Shown in pieces: positions 1 to 8,663 of a stretch of 64,000 bases of DNA. The translations under genes were made by a program, and so were the position numbers. The stretch's first letter is position 1. The number at the start of each line of letters is the position of its first letter. Under the pieces are notes generated by a model that worked only from the letters and a program-made list of their open reading frames with translations, did not search any database and had not been told where the DNA came from. Source of the DNA: Candidatus Competibacter denitrificans Run_A_D11 (GTDB taxonomy: Bacteria; Pseudomonadota; Gammaproteobacteria; Competibacterales; Competibacteraceae); the NCBI RefSeq assembly GCF_001051235.1, contig NZ_CBTJ020000027.1, forward strand, positions 1-64,000, read 5' to 3'.

Positions 1-52
1 TCGCTATCAGAAACTGGATGTAGTCTTCATCTGTGACTTTCGGTGGGTTCAT
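1..52 (-). CDS. Transposase, N-terminal fragment (cut by window edge)
   Basis: On the minus strand an ATG at 50-52 opens a 17-codon frame that runs off the left edge and reads MNPPKVTDEDYIQFLIA. It is preceded at close range by a purine-rich AAGGAAGG ribosome site. The opening resembles the N-terminus of DDE transposases common in proteobacterial insertion sequences (start plus DEDYIQFL-type segment). That match is from memory and rests on 17 residues only. If correct, the IS terminus should lie between about 60 and 160, but I could not define an inverted repeat without the other end. The element would sit upstream of, and diverge from, pckG. Confidence 0.5.
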   Translation of the reverse strand, partial: MNPPKVTDEDYIQFLIA

Positions 53-243
53 AACCTTCCTTATCGCTCTTTATCAACCAACTGCGTAACTCCTAAATTT
101 TTGAGTGGATCGGACCAAGCGATCACAGCGCCGTTACTTCCAGCACAAGCGGTGGCATCCCAACCCGCTTGATGATAACCTTATGCTTTAATATGAAACT
201 GGCTTCCATAAGCATCGCGCCCGACCAAAACTTTCTGCGGACC

Positions 244-258
244 GTACCAAAATGGTAC
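244..258. promoter_or_regulatory. Perfect inverted repeat upstream of pckG
   Basis: GTACCA at 244-249 and TGGTAC at 253-258 form a perfect 6-bp inverted repeat with a 3-nt spacer, 53 nt before the pckG start. The position suits an operator or the base of a leader hairpin. No known regulator motif was recognised, and no convincing -35/-10 pair was found beside it. Confidence 0.35.
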
Positions 259-311
259 CGTTTGATGGCTTCTCAACCCCAACGCACTCCACACCACAGG
301 GGATTTAATCG

Positions 312-2165
312 ATGGCAATTGCTCACGACGGTAAAAACCGGACCAACAACGCCAAACTACTGCAATGGGTAGATGAAATCGCTGCCCTGACCCAGCCCGA
401 CCGTGTTCAATGGTGCGACGGCTCGGACGCGGAAAACCAGAAGCTGTGTGACGAAATGGTGGCCGCTGGCACGTTCACCAAACTGAATCAGGCCAAGCGC
501 CCCAATTCCTATCTTGCCCGCTCCCATCCGTCCGATGTGGCGCGCGTCGAAGACCGCACCTTCATCTGCTCGGAGAAAAAGGAAGACGCCGGCCCGACCA
601 ACAATTGGGCGCCCCCGGCCGAAATGCGCGCGCAGCTCAAAGAGCAGTTCAAAGGCTGTATGCGCGGCCGCACCATGTATGTGATTCCGTTCAGCATGGG
701 GCCGATTGGCAGCCCAATTGCCCAGATCGGCATTGAAATCACCGACTCGGCTTACGTGGTCGTCAACATGCGCATCATGACCCGCATGGGTCAGAAAGTG
801 CTCGACACCCTGGGCAGCGACGGCTTCTTCATCCCCTGCGTCCATTCGGTCGGCGCACCGTTGACCCCCGGTCAGAAAGACGTGCCGTGGCCGTGTGAGC
901 CGGACATCAGCCGTAAGGCCATTGTCCATTATCCCGAAACCCGCGAAATCTGGTCGTATGGCTCCGGCTACGGCGGCAATGCCCTGCTCGGCAAGAAGTG
1001 CCTGGCGCTGCGCATCGCTTCGGCGATGGCCCGCGACGAAGGCTGGCTGGCCGAACACATGCTGATCCTCGGTCTGGAATCGCCCAAGGGCGATAAGACC
1101 TACGTCGCGGCGGCCTTCCCCAGCGCCTGCGGCAAAACCAACCTGGCCATGATCGTGCCGCCCAAGGGCTTTGGCAACTGGAAGGCGCTGACCGTCGGCG
1201 ATGACATCGCTTGGATCAAGCCGCGCCCGGATGGCACCCTGCGCGCCATTAACCCGGAAGCCGGCTTCTTCGGCGTTGCGCCGGGCACCTCGTATGATTC
1301 CAACCCGATGGCGATGGAATCGATCAAGGCCAACACCATTTTCACCAACGTCGTGCTGACTGACGATGGCGATGTGTGGTGGGAAGGGATGGGCGTCGAG
1401 CCACCGAAGCACGGCATCGACTGGCAGGGCAATGACTGGACGCCGGACGCTGGGCGGGTCGGTGCCCACGCCAACTCGCGCTTCACCGCGCCCGCCTCGC
1501 AATGCCCGACCATCGATCCGGCCTGGGAAGATCCCGCTGGCGTGCCGATTTCGGCCTTCATCTTTGGCGGTCGTCTGTCCAAGACCTTCCCGCTGGTTTA
1601 TCAGGCTTATGACTGGAATCACGGCGTGTTCATGGCGGCGACCATGGGTTCGGAAGCCACCGCCGCCGCGATTGGCGTCACCGGCATCCGCCGCGATCCA
1701 TTCGCCATGCTGCCGTTCTGCGGCTACAACATGGCGTCCTATTGGAACCACTGGGTCAACATGGGCAAGAAGTCTGGCCTGAAATTGCCTCAGATTTTCC
1801 GCACCAACTGGTTCCGCAAGGATGCCAATGGCAAATTCGCCTGGCCCGGCTATGGCCAGAATATGCGGGTTCTCAAGTGGATCGTGGAGCGCGTCAACGG
1901 TCAGGTCGGTGCTGTGGAAAGCCCGTTTGGGTTGATGCCGCGCTACGAGGATCTGGACCTTCAAGGTTTAGATTTCACGAAGGAGCAGTTCGCGGCCATT
2001 ACCAACATCAGCCGCGCCGAGGCGGCCGCCGAAGTCGAGGAAATCAAGGGCTTCTTCGAGAAGTTCGGTCAGACTCTGCCGCCGGAACTGGAAGGGCAAC
2101 GCCAGGAATTTGGCAAGCGCGTCGAGAAAGCGCCGGAAGTATGGAAGGTGGTTGAATCCGCCTAA
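312..2165 (+). CDS. pckG: Phosphoenolpyruvate carboxykinase (GTP)
   Basis: Cytosolic enzyme interconverting oxaloacetate + GTP and PEP + CO2 + GDP, the gluconeogenic/anaplerotic node. The 617-aa length is normal for the GTP class, which is unrelated in length and motifs to the ATP-dependent E. coli enzyme. The kinase-1a loop SACGKTN lies at residues 271-277 with the hyper-reactive Cys at 273, followed by the kinase-2 region GDDIAW near residue 298. The ATG at 312 is preceded by AGGGGA at good spacing. The gene is monocistronic: a perfect hairpin terminator follows. A long open frame exists on the opposite strand (357-1964) but is a GC-bias shadow. With the malic enzyme at 58.3 kb it covers C4-to-C3 conversion. 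Identification is firm; the direction in vivo cannot be seen. Confidence 0.98.
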   Translation: MAIAHDGKNRTNNAKLLQWVDEIAALTQPDRVQWCDGSDAENQKLCDEMVAAGTFTKLNQAKRPNSYLARSHPSDVARVEDRTFICSEKKEDAGPTNNWAPPAEMRAQLKEQFKGCMRGRTMYVIPFSMGPIGSPIAQIGIEITDSAYVVVNMRIMTRMGQKVLDTLGSDGFFIPCVHSVGAPLTPGQKDVPWPCEPDISRKAIVHYPETREIWSYGSGYGGNALLGKKCLALRIASAMARDEGWLAEHMLILGLESPKGDKTYVAAAFPSACGKTNLAMIVPPKGFGNWKALTVGDDIAWIKPRPDGTLRAINPEAGFFGVAPGTSYDSNPMAMESIKANTIFTNVVLTDDGDVWWEGMGVEPPKHGIDWQGNDWTPDAGRVGAHANSRFTAPASQCPTIDPAWEDPAGVPISAFIFGGRLSKTFPLVYQAYDWNHGVFMAATMGSEATAAAIGVTGIRRDPFAMLPFCGYNMASYWNHWVNMGKKSGLKLPQIFRTNWFRKDANGKFAWPGYGQNMRVLKWIVERVNGQVGAVESPFGLMPRYEDLDLQGLDFTKEQFAAITNISRAEAAAEVEEIKGFFEKFGQTLPPELEGQRQEFGKRVEKAPEVWKVVESA

Positions 2166-2220
2166 GCGCAATCGCCAGCGCGGTCTTTGTGGGCCGCGCC
2201 GGACATCAGGTTGAACAGAA

Positions 2221-2245
2221 AAGCCGACGCGAGTCGGCTTTTTTT
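2221..2245 (+). terminator. Rho-independent terminator of pckG
   Basis: AAGCCGAC (2221-2228), a GCGA tetraloop and GTCGGCTT (2233-2240) form a perfect 8-bp stem running into a seven-T tract. It lies 56 nt past the pckG stop and also separates it from the convergent gene at 2259. Confidence 0.93.
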
Positions 2246-2258
2246 GATGGGCGCATTT

Positions 2259-2609
2259 TTAGGATGTTTGAAAAACTGCCTCCATCACCTGCAACGCGAA
2301 GCGCGCTGAAACCGTGGCCGGGCCGCCGTCCATCTCAATGCCGACTTCCACCGCTTCCAGCACCTCGTCGTAGCTCGCCCCCGCCTTGGCCGCTTGTTCA
2401 ATGTGCCACTGCATACAGGATTCGCAGTTGATCTGTACCGAAATCCCAATAGCAATCAATTCCTTGATCTTTTTAGGCAACGCACCATCGGTGTAAGCCG
2501 CGTGCTCCATTGATAAAAAAGCATTGTAAACCTTAGATTTTTTCTCGATCAGGGTCTGATGCGCCCATTGCCGGGTTTGCGAAATTTCGCTCAATTTGTC
2601 CTGAGCCAT
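2259..2609 (-). CDS. AhpD/carboxymuconolactone decarboxylase-like protein
   Basis: A 116-aa cytosolic protein of the AhpD-like fold. Its C-terminal half carries the exact AhpD core pattern E-x11-C-x2-C-x3-H: the Glu of KELIAIG, then CESCMQWH. In AhpD-type proteins this CxxC does thiol-disulfide chemistry with peroxides or alkylhydroperoxidase partners. The ATG at 2609 follows GGAG at suitable spacing; a GTG one codon upstream is possible. It is the last gene of a minus-strand run: the hydrolase upstream stops at 2613, so the two genes are almost contiguous. The substrate is unknown; a role in peroxide or thiol stress is inferred from family and from the neighbouring glyoxalase genes. Confidence 0.85.
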   Translation of the reverse strand: MAQDKLSEISQTRQWAHQTLIEKKSKVYNAFLSMEHAAYTDGALPKKIKELIAIGISVQINCESCMQWHIEQAAKAGASYDEVLEAVEVGIEMDGGPATVSARFALQVMEAVFQTS

Positions 2610-2612
2610 CAC

Positions 2613-3491
2613 TTACTCCTTTGCAAGAAACGCCTGAAGCGCGGGCACCACATCTTCCGGTTTTTCCTCTGGCAAAAAGTGGCCGCAATCCAATGCTTGG
2701 CCTTCTACCTGTTCGGCGTATTGTCGCCAAACCGCAAGCACGTCATAGGTGCGATGGACAAAGCCTTTTGCCCCCCACAGCACCAGCAGCGGACAACGGA
2801 TTTTCTGACCGAGGCTAGCTTCGTCGTGCTCTAAATCAATGCTGGCTGCCGCCCGGTAATCATCGCAGGATGCCCGAATGGTTTCGGGATTGCTGAAACA
2901 GCGGATGTATTCCGACATCGCTTGCGGGGCAAATTGGGCGTCTGGCGCGCTCCAACGCTTGAGCTTCTCCATTAAATAATACGCTGGATTGGTGCCGATC
3001 AGCTTTTCCGGCAACCCATTGGGCTGGATCAGAAAAAACCAGTGGTAGTAACCAGTGGCAAGCGCCTGATCGGTATGCTTGAACATGTGATAGGTCGGCA
3101 CGATATCCATGATGCAGACTTTCTTGACCCGATCTGGATAATCCAGCGCCAGCCGATGCGCGACCCTGGCCCCGCGATCATGCCCAACCACGCTAAATTC
3201 CCGATAACCGAAATAGTCCATCAGCTCGACCATATCCTGCGCCATCGCCCGCTTGGAATAAAACCGGTGATCGGGTGTACTTTTGGGCTTGGCACTGTCG
3301 CCATAGCCGCGCAAATCCGGGCAAAGCACACGAAACTGGCTGGTGAACTGCGATGCGACCTGATGCCACATCATGTGGGTCTGCGGATAGCCGTGCAAAA
3401 ACAGCAACGGCTGACCGGAACCGCCGTGTTCCATAAAGATGGCGGCCCCTTTAGTGCTGATTTGGATTTTGTTGAATTCCTTGCTGAGCAT
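2613..3491 (-). CDS. Alpha/beta hydrolase, haloacetate dehalogenase/epoxide hydrolase type
   Basis: A 292-aa alpha/beta hydrolase. It shows the oxyanion segment HGYPQTHMMW, DLRGYGDSAKP, and a nucleophile elbow GHDRGAR in which the nucleophile is Asp rather than Ser. That is the signature of fluoroacetate dehalogenases and epoxide hydrolases. The probable catalytic His is in CGHFLPEEKP near the C-terminus. I chose the ATG at 3491 because it starts 10 nt after the upstream gene's stop; an in-frame start at 3530 would overlap that gene. It lies in a minus-strand set with gloA, a VOC protein and an AhpD-like protein. The actual substrate (haloacid, epoxide or other) cannot be told from sequence. 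Confidence 0.88.
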   Translation of the reverse strand: MLSKEFNKIQISTKGAAIFMEHGGSGQPLLFLHGYPQTHMMWHQVASQFTSQFRVLCPDLRGYGDSAKPKSTPDHRFYSKRAMAQDMVELMDYFGYREFSVVGHDRGARVAHRLALDYPDRVKKVCIMDIVPTYHMFKHTDQALATGYYHWFFLIQPNGLPEKLIGTNPAYYLMEKLKRWSAPDAQFAPQAMSEYIRCFSNPETIRASCDDYRAAASIDLEHDEASLGQKIRCPLLVLWGAKGFVHRTYDVLAVWRQYAEQVEGQALDCGHFLPEEKPEDVVPALQAFLAKE

Positions 3492-3501
3492 AGCTGTCAA
3501 C

Positions 3502-3891
3502 TCATGCCGTGATCTCAAGGCGATTGCCATCCGGGTCGAGAATCACACTTTCGTAGTAACCATCGCCCGTGTGGCGCGGCCCATCGAGAATTGGAAATCC
3601 ATCGTCCTTAAGACGTTGAGTCAGAGTATCGACTTGCTGCTCCGAGCCGACGGCAATCGCCAGATGGGTGAAGCCCATCCGCTGCGCGCCCGCCTCGATC
3701 ACCACCGGCGCAAGTGTCGTTGTCTTCATCGCCTCGATTCGCGCACCATCCGTGAAGCTGAGAAAGCAGGATTCAAAACCTTTGGCCGGATTGGCATAGT
3801 GCGCGCCCGCCACTGCGCCAAAGTAGGTGCTATAGAATTGCTTGCACCGATCCAGATCGGTCGTCCACAGCGCGATATGTTCGATGCGCAT
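3502..3891 (-). CDS. VOC (glyoxalase/bleomycin resistance) family protein
   Basis: A 129-aa protein with a single vicinal-oxygen-chelate module. It opens MRIEHIALWTTDLDRCKQFY, the usual first beta-alpha unit, and ends with the ILDPDGNRLEI strand in which the Glu is normally a metal ligand. The ATG at 3891 has AGGG 7 nt upstream. The gene is sandwiched between gloA and a dehalogenase-like hydrolase on the same strand with short gaps, so probably co-transcribed. It is a paralogue-like companion of gloA but too divergent to call lactoylglutathione lyase. VOC proteins include isomerases, dioxygenases and resistance proteins, so only the family is safe. Confidence 0.85.
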   Translation of the reverse strand: MRIEHIALWTTDLDRCKQFYSTYFGAVAGAHYANPAKGFESCFLSFTDGARIEAMKTTTLAPVVIEAGAQRMGFTHLAIAVGSEQQVDTLTQRLKDDGFPILDGPRHTGDGYYESVILDPDGNRLEITA

Positions 3892-3931
3892 ATTCAAGCC
3901 CTATATCCAACCGGCCGCTATACGCAGACAG

Positions 3932-4315
3932 TTATTTCTTGGCAATCAACTCAATCGGATAACCGTCGGGATCTTCGATAAAGGAAATAATGGTCGTGCC
4001 CGCATTCATTGGCCCGGCCTCGCGCAAGATTTTACCGCCCCGATTTTTCACCTCTGCTGTGGCCTGGTAAACATCATCAACTTCCAGGGCGATATGACCG
4101 TAGGCGGTGCCCATCTCGTAGCGATCCACACCCCAATTGTAGGTCAGTTCGATGACGCTGTGATTCGATTCATCGCCGTAGCCGAGAAAGGCCAAGGTGA
4201 ATTTGCCGTCGGGGTAGTCCTTGCGACGTAACAGTTTCATCCCCAGGATTTCGGTATAAAACTGGATCGAGCGATCCAGATCGCCGGTTCTCAACATGGT
4301 GTGCAGAATACGCAT
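3932..4315 (-). CDS. gloA: Lactoylglutathione lyase (glyoxalase I)
   Basis: Converts the hemithioacetal of methylglyoxal and glutathione to S-lactoylglutathione, the first step of methylglyoxal detoxification. The 127-aa product begins [17 protein letters not shown] and keeps the GloA landmarks: the His of the first strand, Glu in VIELTYNWG, His in AYGHIALEV and Glu in the terminal DPDGYPIEL. These are the four metal ligands of the E. coli Ni enzyme. Two in-frame ATGs lie at 4321 and 4315. AGAGGA sits 8 nt before the second but only 2 nt before the first, so 4315 is preferred. It heads the minus-strand run down to 2259 and lies 69 nt downstream of argG. Confidence 0.95.
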   Translation of the reverse strand: MRILHTMLRTGDLDRSIQFYTEILGMKLLRRKDYPDGKFTLAFLGYGDESNHSVIELTYNWGVDRYEMGTAYGHIALEVDDVYQATAEVKNRGGKILREAGPMNAGTTIISFIEDPDGYPIELIAKK

Positions 4316-4384
4316 CTTCATAGTCCTCTGCTTACAGGCTATTGGCAACCGGCGCAACCGTTTCTGATGACGCCGGGTTTTATC

Positions 4385-5602
4385 TCAGCGCCGTCCCTTC
4401 AGTGCGGCGATCCGCATCCGCAGCGCATTCAGTTTGATAAAACCACCGGCGTCCTTTTGATCATACGCACCCGCATCGTCCTCGAAGGTGGCGATGTTCA
4501 TATCGAACAGGCTGTCGTCGGACTTGCGACCGGCGATGATGACGTTGCCCTTGTACAGCTTCACCCGCACCACACCATTGACCGGCGCTTGTGAGGTATC
4601 GATCATCGTCTGCAACAGCTTGCGTTCAGGGCTCCACCAGTAGCCGTTATAGACCAGCGCGGCGTAACGCGGCATCAGATCGTCCTTGAGGTGGGCGACT
4701 TCCCGATCCAAAGTCAGCGACTCCATCGCCCGATGGGCTTTTAGCATGATGGTGCCACCGGGGGTCTCGTAGCAGCCGCGCGATTTCATGCCGACATAGC
4801 GGTTTTCCACGATGTCGGCCCGGCCGATGCCATGTTCGCCACCCAGTTGGTTGAGCCGGGTCAGTACGGCGGCGGGCGTCAGCGCCTCGCCGTCGATAGC
4901 GACAATATCACCGTTGCGGTAGCTCAGTTCGATCACCCGCGGTTGATTCGGCGCTTGCTCCGGCGACACCGACCAGCGCCACATCGCTTCATCCGGCTCG
5001 CTCCACGGGTCTTCCATCACCCCGCCTTCGTAGGAAATGTGCAGCAGGTTCGCGTCCATCGAATACGGCGATTTGGCGCCGCGCTTCATTTCGACCGGAA
5101 TGCCGTGCTGTTCGGCGTAGGCCAGCAGCTTTTCCCGCGAGAGCAAATCCCACTCCCGCCACGGGGCGATGATCTTGATATCGGGCTTCAGGGCATACGC
5201 GCCCAGCTCGAAGCGCACCTGATCGTTGCCCTTGCCGGTCGCGCCGTGCGAGACCGCATCCGCGCCGGTCTGCACCGCAATTTCGATCTGGCGCTTGGCG
5301 ATCAGCGGCCGGGCGATGGAGGTGCCGAGCAGATATTCCCCTTCGTAGATGGCGTTGGCCCGGAACATGGGGAACACGAAATCGCGCACGAACTCCTCGC
5401 GCAGGTCTTCGATGAAGATATTTTCCGGCTTGATGCCGAATTTCAGCGCTTTCCCCCGCGCCGGTTCCAGCTCCTCGCCCTGGCCCAGATCGGCGGTGAA
5501 GGTCACGATCTCGCAGTGGTACACGTCCTGCAACCATTTCAGGATGACCGAGGTATCCAGGCCGCCCGAATAGGCCAGCACGACTTTTTTGACATCAGAC
5601 AT
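4385..5602 (-). CDS. argG: Argininosuccinate synthase
   Basis: Joins citrulline and aspartate with ATP to make argininosuccinate in arginine biosynthesis. The 405-aa length fits the short bacterial class. The ATP-pyrophosphatase P-loop SGGLDTS is at residues 12-18, and the conserved [11 protein letters not shown] segment and GRADIVENR are present. The ATG at 5602 is backed by GGGGA 5 nt upstream; the in-frame upstream start at 5632 lacks this. The leader contains a terminator-like hairpin (5651-5682). Two long open frames on the opposite strand are shadows. Confidence 0.98.
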   Translation of the reverse strand: MSDVKKVVLAYSGGLDTSVILKWLQDVYHCEIVTFTADLGQGEELEPARGKALKFGIKPENIFIEDLREEFVRDFVFPMFRANAIYEGEYLLGTSIARPLIAKRQIEIAVQTGADAVSHGATGKGNDQVRFELGAYALKPDIKIIAPWREWDLLSREKLLAYAEQHGIPVEMKRGAKSPYSMDANLLHISYEGGVMEDPWSEPDEAMWRWSVSPEQAPNQPRVIELSYRNGDIVAIDGEALTPAAVLTRLNQLGGEHGIGRADIVENRYVGMKSRGCYETPGGTIMLKAHRAMESLTLDREVAHLKDDLMPRYAALVYNGYWWSPERKLLQTMIDTSQAPVNGVVRVKLYKGNVIIAGRKSDDSLFDMNIATFEDDAGAYDQKDAGGFIKLNALRMRIAALKGRR

Positions 5603-5650
5603 AACATTCCCCATGCGCGAATAACGGTTCATAGCTCACATATATCAAAA

Positions 5651-5682
5651 GCGGCCCGGATCATCCCGCCGATCCAGGCCGC
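5651..5682 (-). terminator. Terminator-like hairpin in the argG leader
   Basis: Read on the minus strand, GCGGCC-x-GGATC pairs with GATCC-x-GGCCGC (11 pairs, one mismatch, 8-nt loop) and is followed by TTTT. It lies 49 nt before the argG start on the argG strand. It could be a terminator for minus-strand readthrough or an attenuator. No upstream leader peptide was found. Confidence 0.5.
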
Positions 5683-5827
5683 CGTAAACCGTTAGCTTAA
5701 GGGTTTAAGTTGAAGGGTCAAGGCGAAAGCATAAATTCAGGCCCGCCGCAAATGACCCTTTTTGTTGAACACCCCTGCCCGCTCCATTACAGTCAGGTCA
5801 GCTATACCACAACGGGAGAGAGCGATC

Positions 5828-6064
5828 GTGACGGCCCTTCCTGAAATCACCAGTTGTGAAAGTTGTAACGCCTCAGTACGAGTCAAATGGATGGAAGAAG
5901 AAATTTGTCCGGGGGGTTTCTTCGGTATCGCCGCCTGCGAAAAATGCGGTTTTGTGCGGCTGGCGGTGGCGGCGGAGAACGCCGAGGATTTGGAGCGGTG
6001 CCGGTCTATGGTGCGGTTCGCCTTCGGGGCCGATAGTGTCGTGCTGTATGCGGATGAAAAGTAA
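5828..6064 (+). CDS. Small two-CxxC (zinc-ribbon-like) protein of unknown function
   Basis: A 78-residue protein beginning at a GTG (5828) with GGGAGAG a few bases upstream. It has two CxxC pairs, CESC near residue 10 and CEKC near residue 40, separated by about 30 residues, a spacing suited to a single zinc ribbon. The tail is acidic and helical with no membrane segment. An earlier in-frame ATG at 5762 exists but has no ribosome site and its extra residues look random. The gene is alone on its strand, convergent with the crotonase at 6073 (8-nt gap). I do not recognise the family; nucleic-acid or protein binding through zinc is inference. Confidence 0.6.
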   Translation: MTALPEITSCESCNASVRVKWMEEEICPGGFFGIAACEKCGFVRLAVAAENAEDLERCRSMVRFAFGADSVVLYADEK

Positions 6065-6072
6065 ACCGCTCT

Positions 6073-6858
6073 TTAGCGGCCGATGTAAGCCGGCGTCCGT
6101 TTATCGAGAAAAGCCCGCGTCCCGATCCTGAAATCCTCGCTGGCGGCCACCAGTCCGAAATAATCCGCGCCCAGCATGGCAGATTCTTCCAGCGACAGAT
6201 TTAAGCCCCGATGCAGCGCTTCCCAGGTCAGCCGCACTGCCGTAGGTGATTGCGCCAGAATATCGCGGGCCAGCGCTTCCGTCGTGGCCAATAAGTCAGC
6301 CGCTGCCACCACCTCGCTCACCAGCCCGATTCGCAGCGCCTCCTCGGCATCCACGATCCGGCCCCGCACCAACAATTCGGCGGCGCGACCACGCCCGACC
6401 AGACGCGGCAGGCGGGTGGTTCCACCAAAGCCAGCGACCGCGCCAATTTTGACTTCAGGATGACCGAAGCGGGCGGTGCTGACCGCGACCCGCAGCCAGC
6501 AGGATTCGGCCAATTCCAAACCGCCGCCGAGCGCATAACCGTTGATGGCGGCGATCACCGGTTTACCCAGCGTTTCAATCTGCTGGTTGACCGCGATCCC
6601 CTGCTGTGCAAATTCCCGCACGGCCAGCGGCGATGCCTGATGCAAATAGGCGATGTCAGCCCCGGCGCAAAAGGCTTTCTCGCCGCTGCCGGTGATGATG
6701 ACGGCTTTCACCGCCTCATCCGCCTGAATCTGCGTAAGCCGCATGGCCAACTGTTGCAACAGCTCCTGATTTAAGGCATTCAGCGCCGCCGGACGGTTGA
6801 GAGTAAGCCAGGCGATGCCAGCGGTTTGTTGATACAGCACAGGATCGGTCGAGGACAT
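6073..6858 (-). CDS. Enoyl-CoA hydratase/isomerase (crotonase family)
   Basis: A 261-aa crotonase-fold protein acting on acyl-CoA thioesters. The oxyanion-hole segments are GEKAFCAGADI (about residues 56-66) and NGYALGGGLEL. Both Glu positions used for water addition in true hydratases are present (GGGLEL and FGHPEVKIG). The start at 6858 has GGAG at normal spacing. It stands apart from the other crotonase (56060-56836), which differs clearly in sequence. The gene is convergent with the small zinc protein. A hydratase activity is likely from the two Glu; substrate chain length is not visible. Confidence 0.9.
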   Translation of the reverse strand: MSSTDPVLYQQTAGIAWLTLNRPAALNALNQELLQQLAMRLTQIQADEAVKAVIITGSGEKAFCAGADIAYLHQASPLAVREFAQQGIAVNQQIETLGKPVIAAINGYALGGGLELAESCWLRVAVSTARFGHPEVKIGAVAGFGGTTRLPRLVGRGRAAELLVRGRIVDAEEALRIGLVSEVVAAADLLATTEALARDILAQSPTAVRLTWEALHRGLNLSLEESAMLGADYFGLVAASEDFRIGTRAFLDKRTPAYIGR

Positions 6859-6972
6859 AAGCGCTCCGGGTCAATGTGGCCAGTGGAAAGGGGATGAAAC
6901 CGCAGCCAGCTTAGCGTTTTGCCCCGCGCTGAATGATGAGAAATCGGCCGATTCCCATGCGCCGCACGCATG

Positions 6973-7896
6973 TCAAACGCCCGCCGCCGCCGTCGCGCGC
7001 GCCGCCGCCAGAATCCACTCGCCGACCTTGCGGACGTCATCGCGCGGCTCAGCGTCGGCCCAGAGCAGCCAATAAGAAAACCCGGTATCCGCCAGCCGGT
7101 GCGGCGCGGTGAGAACCTGCAAGCGCCCTTGCGCCAACAGGGGTTGAATCAATTCCAGGCGGCCGATGGCGATCCCCTGACCACTGGCCGCCGCCTGCAT
7201 CAATTGATCATATTGGTTAAAGCGTTGCATACCACGCGGCCTGGGGTTTTCCCAACCCATCGCCCGTAGCCATTCGCTCCATTGCAAGCCGGGCAGGCGC
7301 GGTTCGTCGTATTCCAACAAATATTCACCCGTCAGATCGGCGGCCGAACGCAGGTGCTGCTTGCCGAGCGCGGGATGCGCCACGGGAACCACGGTTTCCC
7401 CAAACAACCAAATCGCCCCTTCCGGCGCGGCGGCGCGCGAACAGTAGCGAATGGCCAGATCGATACTTTCGGCGTTGAGATCGAGTAAGCGATTGTCGGC
7501 GGCGAGGCGAATTTCGATGCCGGGATGCGTCTGCTGAAACGCGGTCAGACGCGGTAACAGCCACAACCCGGCCACGCCGACGCTGGCGGTGATAGTGACC
7601 GGCTGTCGCCGCCCGCGCCCGACGCTGAGCGCTCCCAACACCTCCTGCAACTGGTGGACGATGCCATCGGCGCAGCGGTAGAGACGTTCACCGGCGGGGG
7701 TGAAGGCAATGGCGCGATGGCCACGCACCAGCAGCTTGACCCCCAGCGCTTCTTCCAACGCCTTGATTTGCCGACTGACCGCCGATTGGGTCAGGCACAG
7801 ATCATCCGCCGCCTGGGTGATGCTCATGCGCCGCCCGACCGCGACGAAACCGCGCAGCAAATCCAGCGAGGGCAGACGCGCCAGCGGTAACGGCAT
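6973..7896 (-). CDS. LysR-type transcriptional regulator (GcvA-like)
   Basis: A 307-aa LTTR. Its N-terminal winged helix-turn-helix reads LDLLRGFVAVGRRMSITQAA and then LCLTQSAVSRQIKALEEAL; the remainder is the periplasmic-binding-like effector domain. The PSLDLLRGF opening resembles the GcvA/AmpR subgroup. The ATG at 7896 is preferred over a GTG at 7926 because a GAGAG element lies before it. The cupin gene at 7954 is directly upstream on the same strand, so the two may be co-transcribed. This is unlike the usual divergent LysR-target layout. Target and effector unknown. Confidence 0.9.
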   Translation of the reverse strand: MPLPLARLPSLDLLRGFVAVGRRMSITQAADDLCLTQSAVSRQIKALEEALGVKLLVRGHRAIAFTPAGERLYRCADGIVHQLQEVLGALSVGRGRRQPVTITASVGVAGLWLLPRLTAFQQTHPGIEIRLAADNRLLDLNAESIDLAIRYCSRAAAPEGAIWLFGETVVPVAHPALGKQHLRSAADLTGEYLLEYDEPRLPGLQWSEWLRAMGWENPRPRGMQRFNQYDQLMQAAASGQGIAIGRLELIQPLLAQGRLQVLTAPHRLADTGFSYWLLWADAEPRDDVRKVGEWILAAARATAAAGV

Positions 7897-7953
7897 CTTA
7901 GCTACTCTCGCGAGAGTGTTTGCCACACATTGCCGGGGACGACCAGCCGACCA

Positions 7954-8454
7954 TCACGCTTCGCCTTCCCAATAATCGACCGCATCCGCGCAACGGCCGA
8001 TGTGGGAGAAGGTCCGTAGCGCCTTATCCCCGCCCGGTGCCGCACCCGCCATAACGAAAAATTTGCCGGAATCGGGATACAGGCCGATGTCCGGCTGTTC
8101 CATGGTCGAGATACACCAATAGCTGAGCGGCTGCGTGGAACGGTTGATGACTTCGTGCGCGGCTTCCATCCCACCCGGCGGCAAGGCCACCACATCGCCC
8201 GCCCGCAGCGGCTGCTCGCCGTCACTGAGCCTCAGAATGCCTTCGCCCGCAATCACGATGATCATTTCTTCGTTGACTACATGGGCATGAAATGGCCAGG
8301 CGCTTTTGCCGGGCGGCACCACGGTCAACCGACAACCGAGCTTGCGCGCGTCGGTGCGGGGTCCGATCTGGGCCATGTCCGCCGCGAACCGCTCGCCGTG
8401 GCGCTGGGTCTGTAATTCCCGCTCCAAATCCACCTTATTGATGATCCGCTGCAT
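7954..8454 (-). CDS. Cupin-domain protein
   Basis: A 166-aa single-domain cupin. Motif 1 has H56, H58 and E62/E63 (PFHAHVVNEE), and motif 2 ends with H100 (GGMEAAHEV), a full set of potential metal ligands. The C-terminal stretch (SHIGRCADAVDYWEGE) lies outside the barrel. The ATG at 8454 has GGAGAG 7 nt upstream; upstream in-frame starts give a basic, non-cupin extension. Likely co-transcribed with the LysR gene 57 nt downstream and divergent from the GST gene. Could be a small-molecule dioxygenase, isomerase or ligand binder; nothing specifies which. Confidence 0.85.
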   Translation of the reverse strand: MQRIINKVDLERELQTQRHGERFAADMAQIGPRTDARKLGCRLTVVPPGKSAWPFHAHVVNEEMIIVIAGEGILRLSDGEQPLRAGDVVALPPGGMEAAHEVINRSTQPLSYWCISTMEQPDIGLYPDSGKFFVMAGAAPGGDKALRTFSHIGRCADAVDYWEGEA

Positions 8455-8663
8455 TTCAATCTCTCCGGTTGAGTGGATGAGGCATTGATTTAAAACCAAC
8501 CCGCAGTCATGCACAAACGAACAATTAGCCGGGTTCACATGCGTGGGGCGCATGTCAGCATGAAAACATTGCGGTTGAGCGCACCGACTCCGGCGCCGTT
8601 CAATGGCGCGAGCAACGCTTGTTCTCAACCCTGGCCGCAGTCCCAGCCCACGGAGAGATCACC

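Noticed and set aside
357..1964. 535-codon open frame antisense to pckG
   Set aside because: It lies wholly opposite an unmistakable pckG; its translation is Arg/His/Gly-rich with no domain, as expected from GC-rich codon bias.
4832..5695. 287-codon frame antisense to argG
   Set aside because: Fully opposite argG, low-complexity composition and no ribosome site.
6066..6079. CCGCT-CTTT-AGCGG hairpin between two convergent genes as terminator
   Set aside because: Only 5 bp and without a T run on either strand.
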